Positions 17,046-25,973 are shown, counted from the stretch's first letter. The stretch is 64,000 nt of DNA from Neorhizobium lilium (GCF_004053875.1 NZ_SBIP01000001.1:620001-684000), one strand, 5' to 3'. Notes: a model not told the origin generated them from the sequence alone. Numbers and translations: made by a program.

Positions 17046-17609
17046 ATGCGCTGGATAGCCAAGGCGGCTGCCGTAACCGGAACCGTTCTGCTTATGACTG
17101 CCGGTGGCGTGAACGCCGTCGAAATCCACAACGGATCCATCAGCGAAGCTGAAGTCCTTACGACACAGAAAGCCTGGGGCGACGCTCTCGTCGCCATCTC
17201 GCGTGAATATGACGAGAAAGGCGTGAAGCCAGCCCAGGATTTGGCAGAGAAGGTCATCGATGCGGCCTATGGATACCAGCTGGGTCCAGTCCTTTTCAAA
17301 CCGACGCTGACGCAAGAGCCTCAGACCTTCAGAACCGATCGTGAGGGTGCGCTGTCCTATTTTGTCGGCCACAACCCGAAATACCCCGCCGATACCGGCT
17401 TTGCTCTGAAGGGATGGCGTGAAGTCGAGGTCAAGAACGCAGCCATTCTTCTTGATGGCGAATACGCAACCACACTCGGCAAGGTATCCTTTACCGACAA
17501 AGATGGGAAAGTGACGACCGTCGATAAATCCTGGACTTTCAAGAAAGATGACGAGGGGACGATCCGTATCGTCCAGCACCATTCCTCGCTGCCTTACGCC
17601 ACCAAGTAA
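17046..17609 (+). CDS. Secreted SnoaL/NTF2-like protein
   Basis: Exported protein of 187 residues with a Sec signal peptide (about residues 1-24, ending GGVNA). AGGAG lies before the ATG. The mature part has the alternating helix and strand pattern of SnoaL-like (NTF2) folds, with segments DTGFALKGWREVEV and KDGKVTTVDKSWTFKKDDEG and a final VQHHSSLPY. Similar proteins are often mislabelled as phosphoribosyl-AMP cyclohydrolase. No catalytic residues are evident. The gene is convergent with the two-component system that follows, the two stops being 23 bases apart. A periplasmic binding or scavenging role is possible; function unknown. Confidence 0.75.
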   Translation: MRWIAKAAAVTGTVLLMTAGGVNAVEIHNGSISEAEVLTTQKAWGDALVAISREYDEKGVKPAQDLAEKVIDAAYGYQLGPVLFKPTLTQEPQTFRTDREGALSYFVGHNPKYPADTGFALKGWREVEVKNAAILLDGEYATTLGKVSFTDKDGKVTTVDKSWTFKKDDEGTIRIVQHHSSLPYATK

Positions 17610-17632
17610 CATGCTTCGGGAGCAGCCAGCGG

Positions 17633-18343
17633 TTACTGACCTTTTTCAAGGCGGTAGCCGATGCCCCGAACAGTGGTGATGCAGGATCGACCGTCTGGAG
17701 AGCGGTCGATCTTTGCGCGCAACCGGCGCACGTAGACATCGACGACATTCGTCAACGGATCCTCGCCGGTTCCCCAGATATTCGCCAAAATCCGTTCCCG
17801 GCTGAGCACTCGCCCGGGGGCGGACATGAAGAGTTCAAGAAGTGCCAGTTCTTTGGCAGTCAACGATATCTCGCTGCCCTCGACCGTGACGCGCATGGAA
17901 TCCCGGTCAAGTTCCAGGACGCCGACAAGCAGCTTCTTCGCCCCGAGCGGGCGCAGGTCGATCGGGCGGCGCATAAGCGCCTCTATTCGTGCCAGCAATT
18001 CCTCAAACGAGAACGGCTTGACAAGATAATCGTCAGCCCCCATTCGCAACCCCGAAATACGGTCACTCACCGAACCAAGGGCTGTCAGCATCAAAATAGG
18101 AGCCGATATCCCGCTCGCACGAAGCGTCTGGCAGACATCGGAGCCGTTTATGATCGGCAGCATGACATCGAGCAGAACAGCACCGTTCGCACCTGTGGAG
18201 CGCCATTCCTGCCACAGCTCATGGGCTCGTTCGATGCCGGTCGGACCATCGCGGGCAACGGTGACGCCGTAACCTTCCGCACGCAATCCGCGTTCCAGAA
18301 AGTCGGCCACTCTGGGATCGTCTTCGATAATCAGTATGTTCAA
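17633..18343 (-). CDS. OmpR-family response regulator
   Basis: DNA-binding regulator, 236 residues. The receiver domain (1-120) has the acidic pocket EDD at 7-9, phospho-acceptor Asp59 in LLDVMLP, the switch Thr in MLTALGS and Lys in DDYLVKPFSFEE. The C-terminal winged helix (about 135-233) carries LTAKELALLELFMSAPGRVLSRERI and the recognition stretch NVVDVYVRRLRAKID. The ATG overlaps the stop of the kinase gene (ATGA), so the kinase is translated first. Target genes cannot be deduced; the convergent secreted protein and metal or stress genes are candidates. Confidence 0.94.
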   Translation of the reverse strand: MNILIIEDDPRVADFLERGLRAEGYGVTVARDGPTGIERAHELWQEWRSTGANGAVLLDVMLPIINGSDVCQTLRASGISAPILMLTALGSVSDRISGLRMGADDYLVKPFSFEELLARIEALMRRPIDLRPLGAKKLLVGVLELDRDSMRVTVEGSEISLTAKELALLELFMSAPGRVLSRERILANIWGTGEDPLTNVVDVYVRRLRAKIDRSPDGRSCITTVRGIGYRLEKGQ

Positions 18344-19974
18344 TGTGTCGTCTCCACCACAGGTTCCGGGACGGTACGGTCTTCCAGCAAAGGCAATCGA
18401 AACATAGCCCTCGTCCCCTGCTCGCTGTCGCTGGAAAGGGTGATGGTGCCATCGTGCGCAGTGGCCAGATGTCTGGCGATAGACAACCCAAGTCCTGTGC
18501 CTTCCGGGCGATGAAGCCTAGCATTTTTGCTCCGGAAATTGCGTTCGAACACATGTGGAAGCGCATCGGCCTCAATACCTATCCCGTGGTCTTGAACAAC
18601 CAGTCGCCACGTGTTTTCGATAACACGGGAACTGACTTCGACGTGACCATTGTGAGGTGAATAGCGGATGGCGTTGTCCAGCAGAATAGCGATGACCTGC
18701 CTTAATCGAAGCGCGTCGCCGGTTACGATCGTCTCTGTATCCTCGATGTCCGTCGTAATCGTAATGCTTCGTTGATTGGCCAAAGCTGCAGCGCTCAGCA
18801 ACGCTTCTTCAAGCGGACTCGCAATATCGATTGGCTCCGTGTTGAGCGCCAATGTCTCGTCTTCGCTTCGCGACATCATCAGGAGATCGTCGATCAAACC
18901 TCCCATCTGGCTGGCCGCCTGGCCGATACGCCCAAGCGATGCGCGATAATCGTCATCCGCTTTCTGCCCGCGCAAAGCGATCTCCGCTTCACCACGGATT
19001 GCAGTGGTAGGTGTGCGTAATTCGTGACTAATATCGGCCAACAGACTGCGACGACGTCCCTCCGAGGCGCGCAATCTTGATAAGGCATCCTCAAGTGCAG
19101 ATGTCCGCTCCCTGACCTGTTGTTCGAGGACAATTCGGTGGTTGGCCTCCTCGTTTCTGCGCAGCAAAAGTTCGGACGCCATGCGGTTGATGCTGGTGGC
19201 AAAGCGGCCGAACTCGTCAGTCGTCGTCACAGGGATCCGATGCTCAAGCTGACCGGACTCGTAAGCTTTCGCCCCCTCCGACATCTGCTGCAAAGGTCGC
19301 CGGATTGCTTCGGCGATGACATAGGCCAACCCCATGCCGATAAGCGCAGTGATGAACGTCATGACAGCAAGGACACGATTAAGCTGCAAGAGTGCAGCAT
19401 CTGCATTGGCACGCTTGATGCTGAGTTGCGATCTCTCTTTGGCGATTGTGCTGTTAAGCACTTCACGCAGGTCGCGCCCTGCTCCCTGGTCGAAGACAGT
19501 TTCAATAGAGGCCCATGCGGTTCGGGCATCCTCTGCTCCCACATGTGACTTGATGTCTTCGATGGCAGGCTTCAACGCGATGACGCTGCCTGATAGAAGC
19601 TGCAAAGCCTCATCGCGGGCATCGTCGTCATCGATGGGCGCACCGGCCAGATGATCGAATTCATGTGTCTCTTTGCTGATGCGCTGAAGCTGCTCGATGG
19701 TTGCGGCCAAGTGAGCGCGTAGTATTTCCCCATCGCCGGGCGCATGCTCCGCGCCAATCAACGTGCGCAGTGACCATGCACGCAGCCGCTGCTTGGTTGC
19801 GGAAAGCTCCAGCAAGCCGGAAAGCAGATCCCCCGCGTAGCGACCGCGAATGACCTGTTGCTCTGCTTCGGTCGCGATGTGACGATTGAGAAGACCTTGA
19901 GACATGATAAGAATGGCGAGAACCCCGAATGCCGAAACCAGCCGAATCGTAAAGTCAAACCGCCGCATCGTCAT
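18340..19974 (-). CDS. Sensor histidine kinase
   Basis: Membrane sensor kinase of 544 residues. TM1 is at about 7-27, followed by a periplasmic helical region of roughly 170 residues, TM2 near 200-222 and HAMP (PLQQMSEGAKAYESGQLEHR). The phospho-acceptor His317 lies in ADISHELRTPTTA. The ATPase domain shows an N box in LLDNAIRYSPHNG, a G1 box DHGIGIEAD and a G2 box GTGLGLSIA. It partners the response regulator downstream through a 4-base overlap. The input signal is unknown; the periplasmic domain is a four-helix-type sensor without a recognisable ligand site. Confidence 0.93.
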   Translation of the reverse strand: MTMRRFDFTIRLVSAFGVLAILIMSQGLLNRHIATEAEQQVIRGRYAGDLLSGLLELSATKQRLRAWSLRTLIGAEHAPGDGEILRAHLAATIEQLQRISKETHEFDHLAGAPIDDDDARDEALQLLSGSVIALKPAIEDIKSHVGAEDARTAWASIETVFDQGAGRDLREVLNSTIAKERSQLSIKRANADAALLQLNRVLAVMTFITALIGMGLAYVIAEAIRRPLQQMSEGAKAYESGQLEHRIPVTTTDEFGRFATSINRMASELLLRRNEEANHRIVLEQQVRERTSALEDALSRLRASEGRRRSLLADISHELRTPTTAIRGEAEIALRGQKADDDYRASLGRIGQAASQMGGLIDDLLMMSRSEDETLALNTEPIDIASPLEEALLSAAALANQRSITITTDIEDTETIVTGDALRLRQVIAILLDNAIRYSPHNGHVEVSSRVIENTWRLVVQDHGIGIEADALPHVFERNFRSKNARLHRPEGTGLGLSIARHLATAHDGTITLSSDSEQGTRAMFRLPLLEDRTVPEPVVETTH

Positions 19975-20363
19975 CGCTCTCCATTACCGAACCACTTGGC
20001 CTTTGGCATCCCATCCCTAAGCTGCTGGTCATATCGCATCATGGATCGTTCTTAGTCGTCAAGCGCTCTGACAACGAGGGTTTTGAAGTTCGACCAGGCA
20101 ACAGGGCACGATATCATCGATATCGGGAGGACGAAGGCTGATGGTGAGGCAGTTCTTCCCCGAGTAGACTTTGGCTAAGGTCGGTGGCACCGTTAGCTTT
20201 TAGGATCACGTCCATCCAGGCGATGGTCGCACCTCAAGAACCAAAATCATCTATGCAAGCCGAGCACGAAAAACCCATAATTACAAAAGTGTCGACAGAT
20301 AAGTAGACAGATGAAAAATCTCGTCCCATACTGCCTGAAAGGAAGTCGGGGAATGAGGTTGTA
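19975..20363. other. Divergent regulatory region between kinase and flavoprotein genes
   Basis: About 390 bases with promoters for the leftward two-component genes and the rightward catabolic operon. It holds the first copy of the TGTCGACA operator (20288-20299) and another dyad, CGATAT-N5-ATATCG at 20109-20125, of unknown meaning. No coding frame with a start signal was seen. Confidence 0.5.
20288..20299. promoter_or_regulatory. GntR-type operator candidate, copy 1
   Basis: AGTGTCGACAGA, with the 8-bp perfect core TGTCGACA shared by three other sites in this region (25960, 33012, 33855). It lies 65 bases upstream of the flavoprotein start at 20364, where a repressor would cover the promoter. 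A second partial half-site (AGTAGACAG) follows. Confidence 0.65.
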
Positions 20364-21959
20364 ATGTTTGACGTTGTCGTTATCGGCACAGGGTCGGCTG
20401 CGTGTTCAGCGGCGCTTCGCTCAGCAAAGGGCGGCCTTAAGGTCGTTGCGATCGAAAAGAGCGGGCTGCTCGGTGGCACGTCAGCGATGTCGGGTGCAGG
20501 GGTCTGGATTCCGGCCAATCACATTGCCGCCGCCGAAGGCATTTCCGACAGCAAGAAGGACGCAATCGATTATTTGCGCGCTGTGCAGACGAGTGAGTGG
20601 GTCGAGAAGGAAGATGTCAGACATCAGTCCTTTGTCGAGCATGCGCCGGAAATGTTGAAGTTCCTGTCCGCAAACACGCCGCTGAATTTCAAGCTCATCG
20701 ACGAGCCGGACCCCTATGTCGAGGCGCCCGGCGGCAAGGAATACGGCCGGATGCTTTCGCCGATGCCTCTCAGCCGCAGGATCGTCGGCAAATATGCCGG
20801 CCGGATGCGGCGCTCCACGCTGCCGCATATCTTCACCTACCAGGAAAACGTGAAGCTCGATCTTTACCATCATCCGATCCTGGCCGGCTTGAAGATGTGG
20901 CCGAAGCTTCTCTGGCGGTGGCTGACGAATTCCGGCGGGCAGGGAACGGCGTTGATGACCGGGCTTATCAAAGGGTGCCTCGACGCTGGCGTCACCTTCA
21001 GGCTTGAAACAAGGGCCGTTCGCCTTGTGCAGGACGAGAGCGGTCGCGTCACCGGTGTCGAAGTCGAGAGCGACGGCCAGAAGGAAATCATCTCCGCAAT
21101 CCGTGGTGTCGTCATCGCCTCAGGCGGCTTCGAGTGGGACAAGGAAATGCGCGAGCGCCATTTTCCGGGACCTTTCGATCGCATCGGTACGCCATCCACC
21201 AATGAGGGCGATGGCCAGAAGCTCGCGGCCGCTGCTGGGGCTCATCTTGACAACATGGATCAGGCGAACGTCTATGTCTGCCTGCCGACCCGATACGAGG
21301 GCAAGCGATACGGCCTGCCCGTCAACTTTCTCTACGAGCCGCACTCCATCGTCGTGAACCGCCATGGCAAGCGTTTTATCAGCGAGGCGCATTTCAATAT
21401 CGGCGAGGCGATCGATGTCAGAAATCCGGATGGCTCGCCTGTGCAGCTGCCATGCTATCTCGTCGGCGACCATCGCTTCATGCTGACTTCCCTGCCCTTC
21501 CGCTGGTACGCTTCCTATGAACCAGACTGGGTCAAGAAGGCCGATACACTGCATGAACTGGCCACCAAGCTCGGCCTACCCGCCTCCGAACTGAAGCAAT
21601 CCATCGCGCGCTGGAACGAACTCTGCGCCAAGGGCCATGACGACGATTTCCACCGCGGCGAAGCGGCCTGGGAGCGGAAGAAGGATGGCGGACAGGTGCG
21701 TCTGATGCCGATCGACAAGGCACCCTATATCGGCATGTCGGTCAACCGCTCGATCATCGGGACCAAAGGCGGGGCGCGCACCAACGAATTCGGACAGGTG
21801 CTACGCGAGGATGGCTCGATCATCACCGGCCTTTACGCGGCAGGCCTTGCCATGGCCAATCCGATCGGCACCCGCGCCGTCGGTGCCGGCACGACGCTCG
21901 GGCCAAACCTCACCTGGGGGTACATCGCAGCCGAGACCATGCTTCGCCAGAATCGATAG
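20364..21959 (+). CDS. FAD-dependent dehydrogenase, KstD/fumarate-reductase flavoprotein family
   Basis: Flavoprotein of 531 residues (FAD_binding_2). The N-terminal dinucleotide motif is VVVIGTGSAACSAALRSA followed by GLLGGTSAMSGAGVWIPAN. The C-terminal FAD segment NPIGTRAVGAGTTLGP with TWGYIAAE is typical of 3-ketosteroid dehydrogenase-like and fumarate-reductase-like proteins. Such enzymes make or reduce a C=C bond next to a carbonyl or carboxylate. No signal peptide, so it is cytoplasmic. GAGG before the ATG. First gene of the operon that ends with the B12-dependent mutase, behind the first TGTCGACA site. The substrate is probably an intermediate of that pathway rather than a steroid (inference). 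Confidence 0.88.
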   Translation: MFDVVVIGTGSAACSAALRSAKGGLKVVAIEKSGLLGGTSAMSGAGVWIPANHIAAAEGISDSKKDAIDYLRAVQTSEWVEKEDVRHQSFVEHAPEMLKFLSANTPLNFKLIDEPDPYVEAPGGKEYGRMLSPMPLSRRIVGKYAGRMRRSTLPHIFTYQENVKLDLYHHPILAGLKMWPKLLWRWLTNSGGQGTALMTGLIKGCLDAGVTFRLETRAVRLVQDESGRVTGVEVESDGQKEIISAIRGVVIASGGFEWDKEMRERHFPGPFDRIGTPSTNEGDGQKLAAAAGAHLDNMDQANVYVCLPTRYEGKRYGLPVNFLYEPHSIVVNRHGKRFISEAHFNIGEAIDVRNPDGSPVQLPCYLVGDHRFMLTSLPFRWYASYEPDWVKKADTLHELATKLGLPASELKQSIARWNELCAKGHDDDFHRGEAAWERKKDGGQVRLMPIDKAPYIGMSVNRSIIGTKGGARTNEFGQVLREDGSIITGLYAAGLAMANPIGTRAVGAGTTLGPNLTWGYIAAETMLRQNR

Positions 21960-22020
21960 GCTGGCGGAGGCCCCTGGCTGATCCGAACTCACGACCTACC
22001 TCTTGTTAAAAGGCAGCACG

Positions 22021-22560
22021 ATGGAAGACACCGAAAAAGCTAAGCTTCCGCCTGGCGTTCATATCTCGACCGCAAATGAGCGCGAGAGCTACTGGCAACC
22101 TGTGCCGGCAAACGGCCACATCGACGTGGCGCTGGCCCCACACATCGTACCGATGGATTATCCCTTCGGTCTCGGCACCCAGTCGGTGGCGCCGGGCGGC
22201 TATGTTCGCGAGCACACACATGATCGCAACGAGGAAGCCGTCTATGTCATCGAGGGCCATGGCCGCGCTGTCGTCGAGGGTAAGGAGTTTCCGATCGGGC
22301 CGGACAGCGTCATCTTCCTGCCGAAAAACATGCGCCACATGTTCATCAATGATGGCGAGACGCGCCTGCGCTGGGTCTGGCTGATCGTGCCCAATGGCCT
22401 GGAAGACTTCTTCCGGCTGATCGGCAAGCCTCGCAAGCCCGGCGATCGCGTCCCCTCGAATTTCCCGCGGCCGGAAAACGTCCTCGAAATCGAGCGGCAG
22501 ACCGTGTTCGGCGCTGATCTTGCGGACAAGTTCGATCCGCTGGAGCAGGGCAGGGAATAA
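22021..22560 (+). CDS. Cupin-domain protein
   Basis: Single-domain cupin of 179 residues from the ATG at 22021 (AAAAGG upstream; a TTG six codons earlier is less likely). The metal-site motif REHTHDRNEEAVYVIEG (His, His, Glu) and the second cupin motif ending NMRHMFINDG are intact, so a bound Fe, Mn or Zn is expected. Small cupins serve as isomerases, dioxygenases or decarboxylases on keto acids. It is followed without spacer by the aspartate-dehydrogenase-like gene, its TAA abutting the next ATG. Role in the pathway unknown. Confidence 0.85.
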   Translation: MEDTEKAKLPPGVHISTANERESYWQPVPANGHIDVALAPHIVPMDYPFGLGTQSVAPGGYVREHTHDRNEEAVYVIEGHGRAVVEGKEFPIGPDSVIFLPKNMRHMFINDGETRLRWVWLIVPNGLEDFFRLIGKPRKPGDRVPSNFPRPENVLEIERQTVFGADLADKFDPLEQGRE

Positions 22561-23352
22561 ATGGCATCTCTTGAACCAGCCACCGCCGGACTGATCGGCT
22601 TCGGCGCCCTCGCTCGGCAGGTCGTTGCCGCGCTCGGTGACGAGCCGATCCGCTGGGTTGCGCTGGTTCGCGAGGGTTCTTCATCCAGGGTCCCGGAGAA
22701 CGTTGCCAAGGTTATCGTGCTGGATGGCCTGATCAGCAGGAGACCGGCGCTGGTCATTGAAGCAGCGGGACAGGAAAGTGTTTTCACCCATGTACCGGCC
22801 TTGCTGGAAGCCGGCATATCGGTTCTCGTAGCATCGATGGGTGCACTGGCCGATCCCGAGATTGCTGGCAGGATTTCTGAAGCCAGAGCAAGGTCCGGCG
22901 CGCGCCTCATCATTCCCTCGGGGGCGATCGGCGGACTGGATTATCTCGCGGCCGTGTCGCGGTTGCCGGATGTGCAGATACGCTATCGCCTGAAAAAGCC
23001 TCTGGCTGCATGGCGCAGCGAGCTGGCGGCGCTGGGACTGTCTGATACCAAAATTTCTGTCACCCTGTTCGAGGGCACACCGGCGGAAGCTGCCAGGCTT
23101 TATCCAAAGAACTTGAACGCGGCCTTCACCGTCGCATTGACCGTTCATCCGGCCCAACTCACCGTGGCTGTCGTTGCCGATCCGGATATCGATACCAATA
23201 TTCACGAGATCGAAGCCGAGAGCGCTGTGGGCCACGCCACCTTCCGCTTCGCCAATGCACCTTCCCTGGATAATCCCAAAACTTCTGCGGTGACAGCGCT
23301 GAGCCTGGCTGCATCCATCCGGAATTTCCTCGGCGATGGAGCGAGACGCTGA
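22561..23352 (+). CDS. Aspartate-dehydrogenase-like NAD(P)-binding protein
   Basis: 263 residues. The N-terminal Rossmann motif is GLIGFGALARQVVAAL. The central segments VIEAAGQESV, VLVASMGALADPE and LIIPSGAIGGLDYL match the L-aspartate dehydrogenase (NadX) family, which reduces an imino-succinate or oxidises aspartate. The catalytic-domain region NLNAAFTVALT is present. In catabolic clusters such proteins may oxidise or reduce other amino dicarboxylates. Its stop overlaps the hydrolase start (TGATG). Presence of an amino-dicarboxylate dehydrogenase beside a glutamate-mutase-like enzyme suggests an amino dicarboxylic intermediate (inference). Confidence 0.8.
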   Translation: MASLEPATAGLIGFGALARQVVAALGDEPIRWVALVREGSSSRVPENVAKVIVLDGLISRRPALVIEAAGQESVFTHVPALLEAGISVLVASMGALADPEIAGRISEARARSGARLIIPSGAIGGLDYLAAVSRLPDVQIRYRLKKPLAAWRSELAALGLSDTKISVTLFEGTPAEAARLYPKNLNAAFTVALTVHPAQLTVAVVADPDIDTNIHEIEAESAVGHATFRFANAPSLDNPKTSAVTALSLAASIRNFLGDGARR

Positions 23353-24155
23353 TGCCATTTCATGTCGCGCCAGACGGCTGTCGGGTTCACTATGAGACCT
23401 TCGGGGATCGCGGCCCGAAAATCCTGCTTACACCCGGGCTTGGCGGCGACGGCCGTTTCTGGACCGGAGTAGTACGCGAGCTTGAACATGAATTCCGCTT
23501 GGTTGTCGTCGACCATCGCGGTGCCGGCCGCAGCGACAGGCCGGCGAGCGGCTATTCTATCGGGCAGATTTCGGCGGATGTGGCCGGTATCGTTGCCCAA
23601 GAAGGCGGCCCGATGCACGTGGTCGGCCACTCCACCGGCGGGGCGATTGCCCAGACATTGGCCCTCGACTATCCGGACAGCGGCGTAAGCTATACGATCA
23701 GCAGTTCATGGGCGCGCGCCGACGAGCGGTTCCGCACCGTTTTTCTCGCACGCGCGGCCCTATTGGACGCCGGGCTTGCAGAAGCGTACCAACGGTTGAC
23801 CCATGTATTTGGCCACGAAGCCGTCTATCTCGAGCTTCATGCCGAAAGTCTTGAAGCTGCTGTAGCGGCGGCGAACACGGCGCTTGCGCCATTCAAAGTG
23901 ACCGCTGCCCGCGTCCGCATGCTGCTCGAACACGATCGCCTCGACGACCTGAAGCACATTGCAGCACCTGTGCAGGTCATCGCCGCAGAGGGCGATATCC
24001 TGACCCCGCCGGAGCTGTCCCATATTATTGCAGCCGCTATCGCCCGCGCGGTCCTGACTACCCTGCCCGGAGCGCACTTCCACCCACAGGCAAGGCCCGT
24101 GCAATTCGCCGACGTGATCCGCCGTTTCGTGACCGAGGTTACCCATGACAGCTGA
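23352..24155 (+). CDS. Alpha/beta hydrolase
   Basis: Soluble alpha/beta-hydrolase-fold enzyme, 267 residues. The nucleophile elbow is VVGHSTGGAIAQ, preceded by LLTPGLGGDGRFW (oxyanion region) and VVVDHRGAGRSDRP. The acid is likely Asp in AAEGDILTPPEL, and the catalytic His lies in PGAHFHPQARP. Resembles 3-oxoadipate enol-lactonase-like hydrolases. Coupled to both neighbours by overlaps (TGATG upstream, 11 bases with the mutase gene downstream). Possible roles are lactone, ester or C-C hydrolysis in the same pathway; not resolved by sequence. Confidence 0.85.
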   Translation: MPFHVAPDGCRVHYETFGDRGPKILLTPGLGGDGRFWTGVVRELEHEFRLVVVDHRGAGRSDRPASGYSIGQISADVAGIVAQEGGPMHVVGHSTGGAIAQTLALDYPDSGVSYTISSSWARADERFRTVFLARAALLDAGLAEAYQRLTHVFGHEAVYLELHAESLEAAVAAANTALAPFKVTAARVRMLLEHDRLDDLKHIAAPVQVIAAEGDILTPPELSHIIAAAIARAVLTTLPGAHFHPQARPVQFADVIRRFVTEVTHDS

Positions 24156-25884
24156 TACCTCCCCCATCCTGATCGACCCGCGCATGAAGCCCGGTGTCGA
24201 TCTCCTCAGCGCCGGCCGAGCCATGGCCCGGGACTGGCGGCTGGGCACGTGCCTGTTCATGACGGAGAAGAATGTTACCTCCGAGGCCGAATGGAAGCGC
24301 AAGGGTACCGCCGAAGGCCGCATCATGCAGCATGCTCATATAGGCTTTCGCGATGTCAACCGCACCATAGATGCCATCCGCACCGTCTATGAAACGAGCG
24401 CCAAGGCTGGCGTTAGCGTCGATCGCTTCGGCATCACGCTCGACTGGTCCATGGGATATCCGGAAGCAATGCGCGCCAAGGCATCACGCGGAACGGGTAT
24501 CGTGCTGACCGGTGCGGAAGACTTTGCGCGGATCACCAATGCGGCCCCAGCCGCGGCCCACTTCGGCGATTTCATGCTCGGTCTGCCGGGGGCAATCGAG
24601 AACACCTGCGCCGCTGTTGCCGCCGGCGCTTCCTCCATCGGCAATCTTGGCCAGTACTTCACCTTCCGCCTGCCCTACTGGGATGATGATGTGGCAACGA
24701 CCGAGACGACGGTTACCGCGCTGGGCCTGATTGCCGCGCAGGAGCAGACCGTTCTCGTCCACTCCAATCTCGATGACGGCTTTGCCGGCCTTTTCATCGA
24801 CATGGCCTGCGCACTCGGCATGGTCATCGTCGAGAAGCACATCATCGAGGATCTGATCGGCGCGCGCCTTGCCCATTGCTACGGCCACCATTTCAGCGAT
24901 CCGCTATCGCGCGCGGCGTTCCATGCAGCCCTTGTCAGGGTCAACGATACGCCTGGCACCATGATCTTTGGCAACACCGTTGCCTATCAATCGACGCCGG
25001 CCGCCAATTACGCCAGTCTTGCCAGCTACCTGCTCGCCGATATCGTAGCCCTTGGGCGCTGGCCATCGGGCCATGCGATCAATCCGGTCCCGGTCACCGA
25101 AAACCAGCGCATACCTGATGTCGACGAGATCATCGATGCCCAGGCCTTCGCCAGCCGCATGACTTCGCACGCCCCCTTCTATGCCGCCGTTCTGGACTGG
25201 GAAAAGATCGAGGCGATGGCGGATGTACTCGTCGAAGGCGGGCAACGCTTTGCTGCATCGGTTCTGTCAGGCATGGCGGAACGCGGCGTCGATATCACCG
25301 ACCCCGCCGCCCTGATGCTGGCAATCCGACGCATGGGACCAAAGCGCATGGAGGCGCTGTTCGGCCCTGGCCTGGAGACAGGCCGTAGCCGCAAGCCGCT
25401 GATCCACGCCGAATGGGCGCGAGAACTGAGCCAGAAAGCTGCCGGCTGGGTCGAGATGCAGAAACCGCTTGATGGCAAGCGCCGTCCGCTGGTGTGTATC
25501 GGCACAACCGATGTCCATGAGCATGGCAAATATCTCGTCGAGCAGGCGCTGGAAGGGCTGGGCGCCGATCTCGTGGATGCCGGTGTCGCCATCGACCCGG
25601 AGACACTGGTCGCCAGTGCAAAAGCCACCGGCGCCAGTATCATCGCCATCAGCACCTATAATGGTGTCGCCCTTTCCTACGCCAAAGCGGTGAAAAAGGT
25701 GATGACCGAGCAAGGGATCGATCTACCCGTCATCATCGGCGGCAGGCTGAACGAGATACCGAAGGATTCGAACTCCGGCCTTCCCGTGGATGTCCGCTCT
25801 GACGTGGCCGAACTCGGATGCCTGCCCTGCGCGGATCTCGACGAGATGCTGGCTGCGCTTCGCGCCAGCCTGCCTGTCGACTAA
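24145..25884 (+). CDS. Single-chain cobalamin-dependent mutase (glutamate/methyleneglutarate mutase-like)
   Basis: 579 residues. The C-terminal domain (about 445-579) is a B12-binding Rossmann domain with the base-off motif DVHEHG (Asp456, His458, Gly461), then STYNG (502-506) and IIGGRLNE (about 530-536), the same three segments found in glutamate mutase GlmS. Residues 1-430 look like a TIM barrel of the GlmE kind; LPGAIENTCAAVAAGASSIG and the following GQYF parallel the GlmE AAEQGVKSISVGYGQ stretch. No CoA-binding features of methylmalonyl-CoA mutase were seen. The layout (barrel then B12 in one chain) and size recall 2-methyleneglutarate mutase of nicotinate fermenters. It likely uses adenosylcobalamin to rearrange a free dicarboxylic or amino acid. 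Substrate unknown; no reactivase gene nearby. Confidence 0.85.
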   Translation: MTADTSPILIDPRMKPGVDLLSAGRAMARDWRLGTCLFMTEKNVTSEAEWKRKGTAEGRIMQHAHIGFRDVNRTIDAIRTVYETSAKAGVSVDRFGITLDWSMGYPEAMRAKASRGTGIVLTGAEDFARITNAAPAAAHFGDFMLGLPGAIENTCAAVAAGASSIGNLGQYFTFRLPYWDDDVATTETTVTALGLIAAQEQTVLVHSNLDDGFAGLFIDMACALGMVIVEKHIIEDLIGARLAHCYGHHFSDPLSRAAFHAALVRVNDTPGTMIFGNTVAYQSTPAANYASLASYLLADIVALGRWPSGHAINPVPVTENQRIPDVDEIIDAQAFASRMTSHAPFYAAVLDWEKIEAMADVLVEGGQRFAASVLSGMAERGVDITDPAALMLAIRRMGPKRMEALFGPGLETGRSRKPLIHAEWARELSQKAAGWVEMQKPLDGKRRPLVCIGTTDVHEHGKYLVEQALEGLGADLVDAGVAIDPETLVASAKATGASIIAISTYNGVALSYAKAVKKVMTEQGIDLPVIIGGRLNEIPKDSNSGLPVDVRSDVAELGCLPCADLDEMLAALRASLPVD

Positions 25885-25957
25885 GCGGCAAGGGCTTCAA
25901 AACACACCTCGGAAAAAATGTTGCACGCCATGAGATCTACAGGCAGGAATGGCTTGT

Positions 25958-25973
25958 AAAGTGTCGACACTTT
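25958..25973. promoter_or_regulatory. GntR-type operator candidate, copy 2 (perfect palindrome)
   Basis: AAAGTGTCGACACTTT, a perfect 16-bp palindrome and the best copy of the site shared with 20288, 33012 and 33855. It lies 36 bases upstream of the E1 alpha start, so the thiamine-complex operon probably has its own regulated promoter. Confidence 0.75.

Noticed and set aside
20109..20125. CGATAT-N5-ATATCG dyad between the kinase and flavoprotein genes
   Set aside because: Single copy, short arms, no matching regulator; kept only as a note in the region entry.
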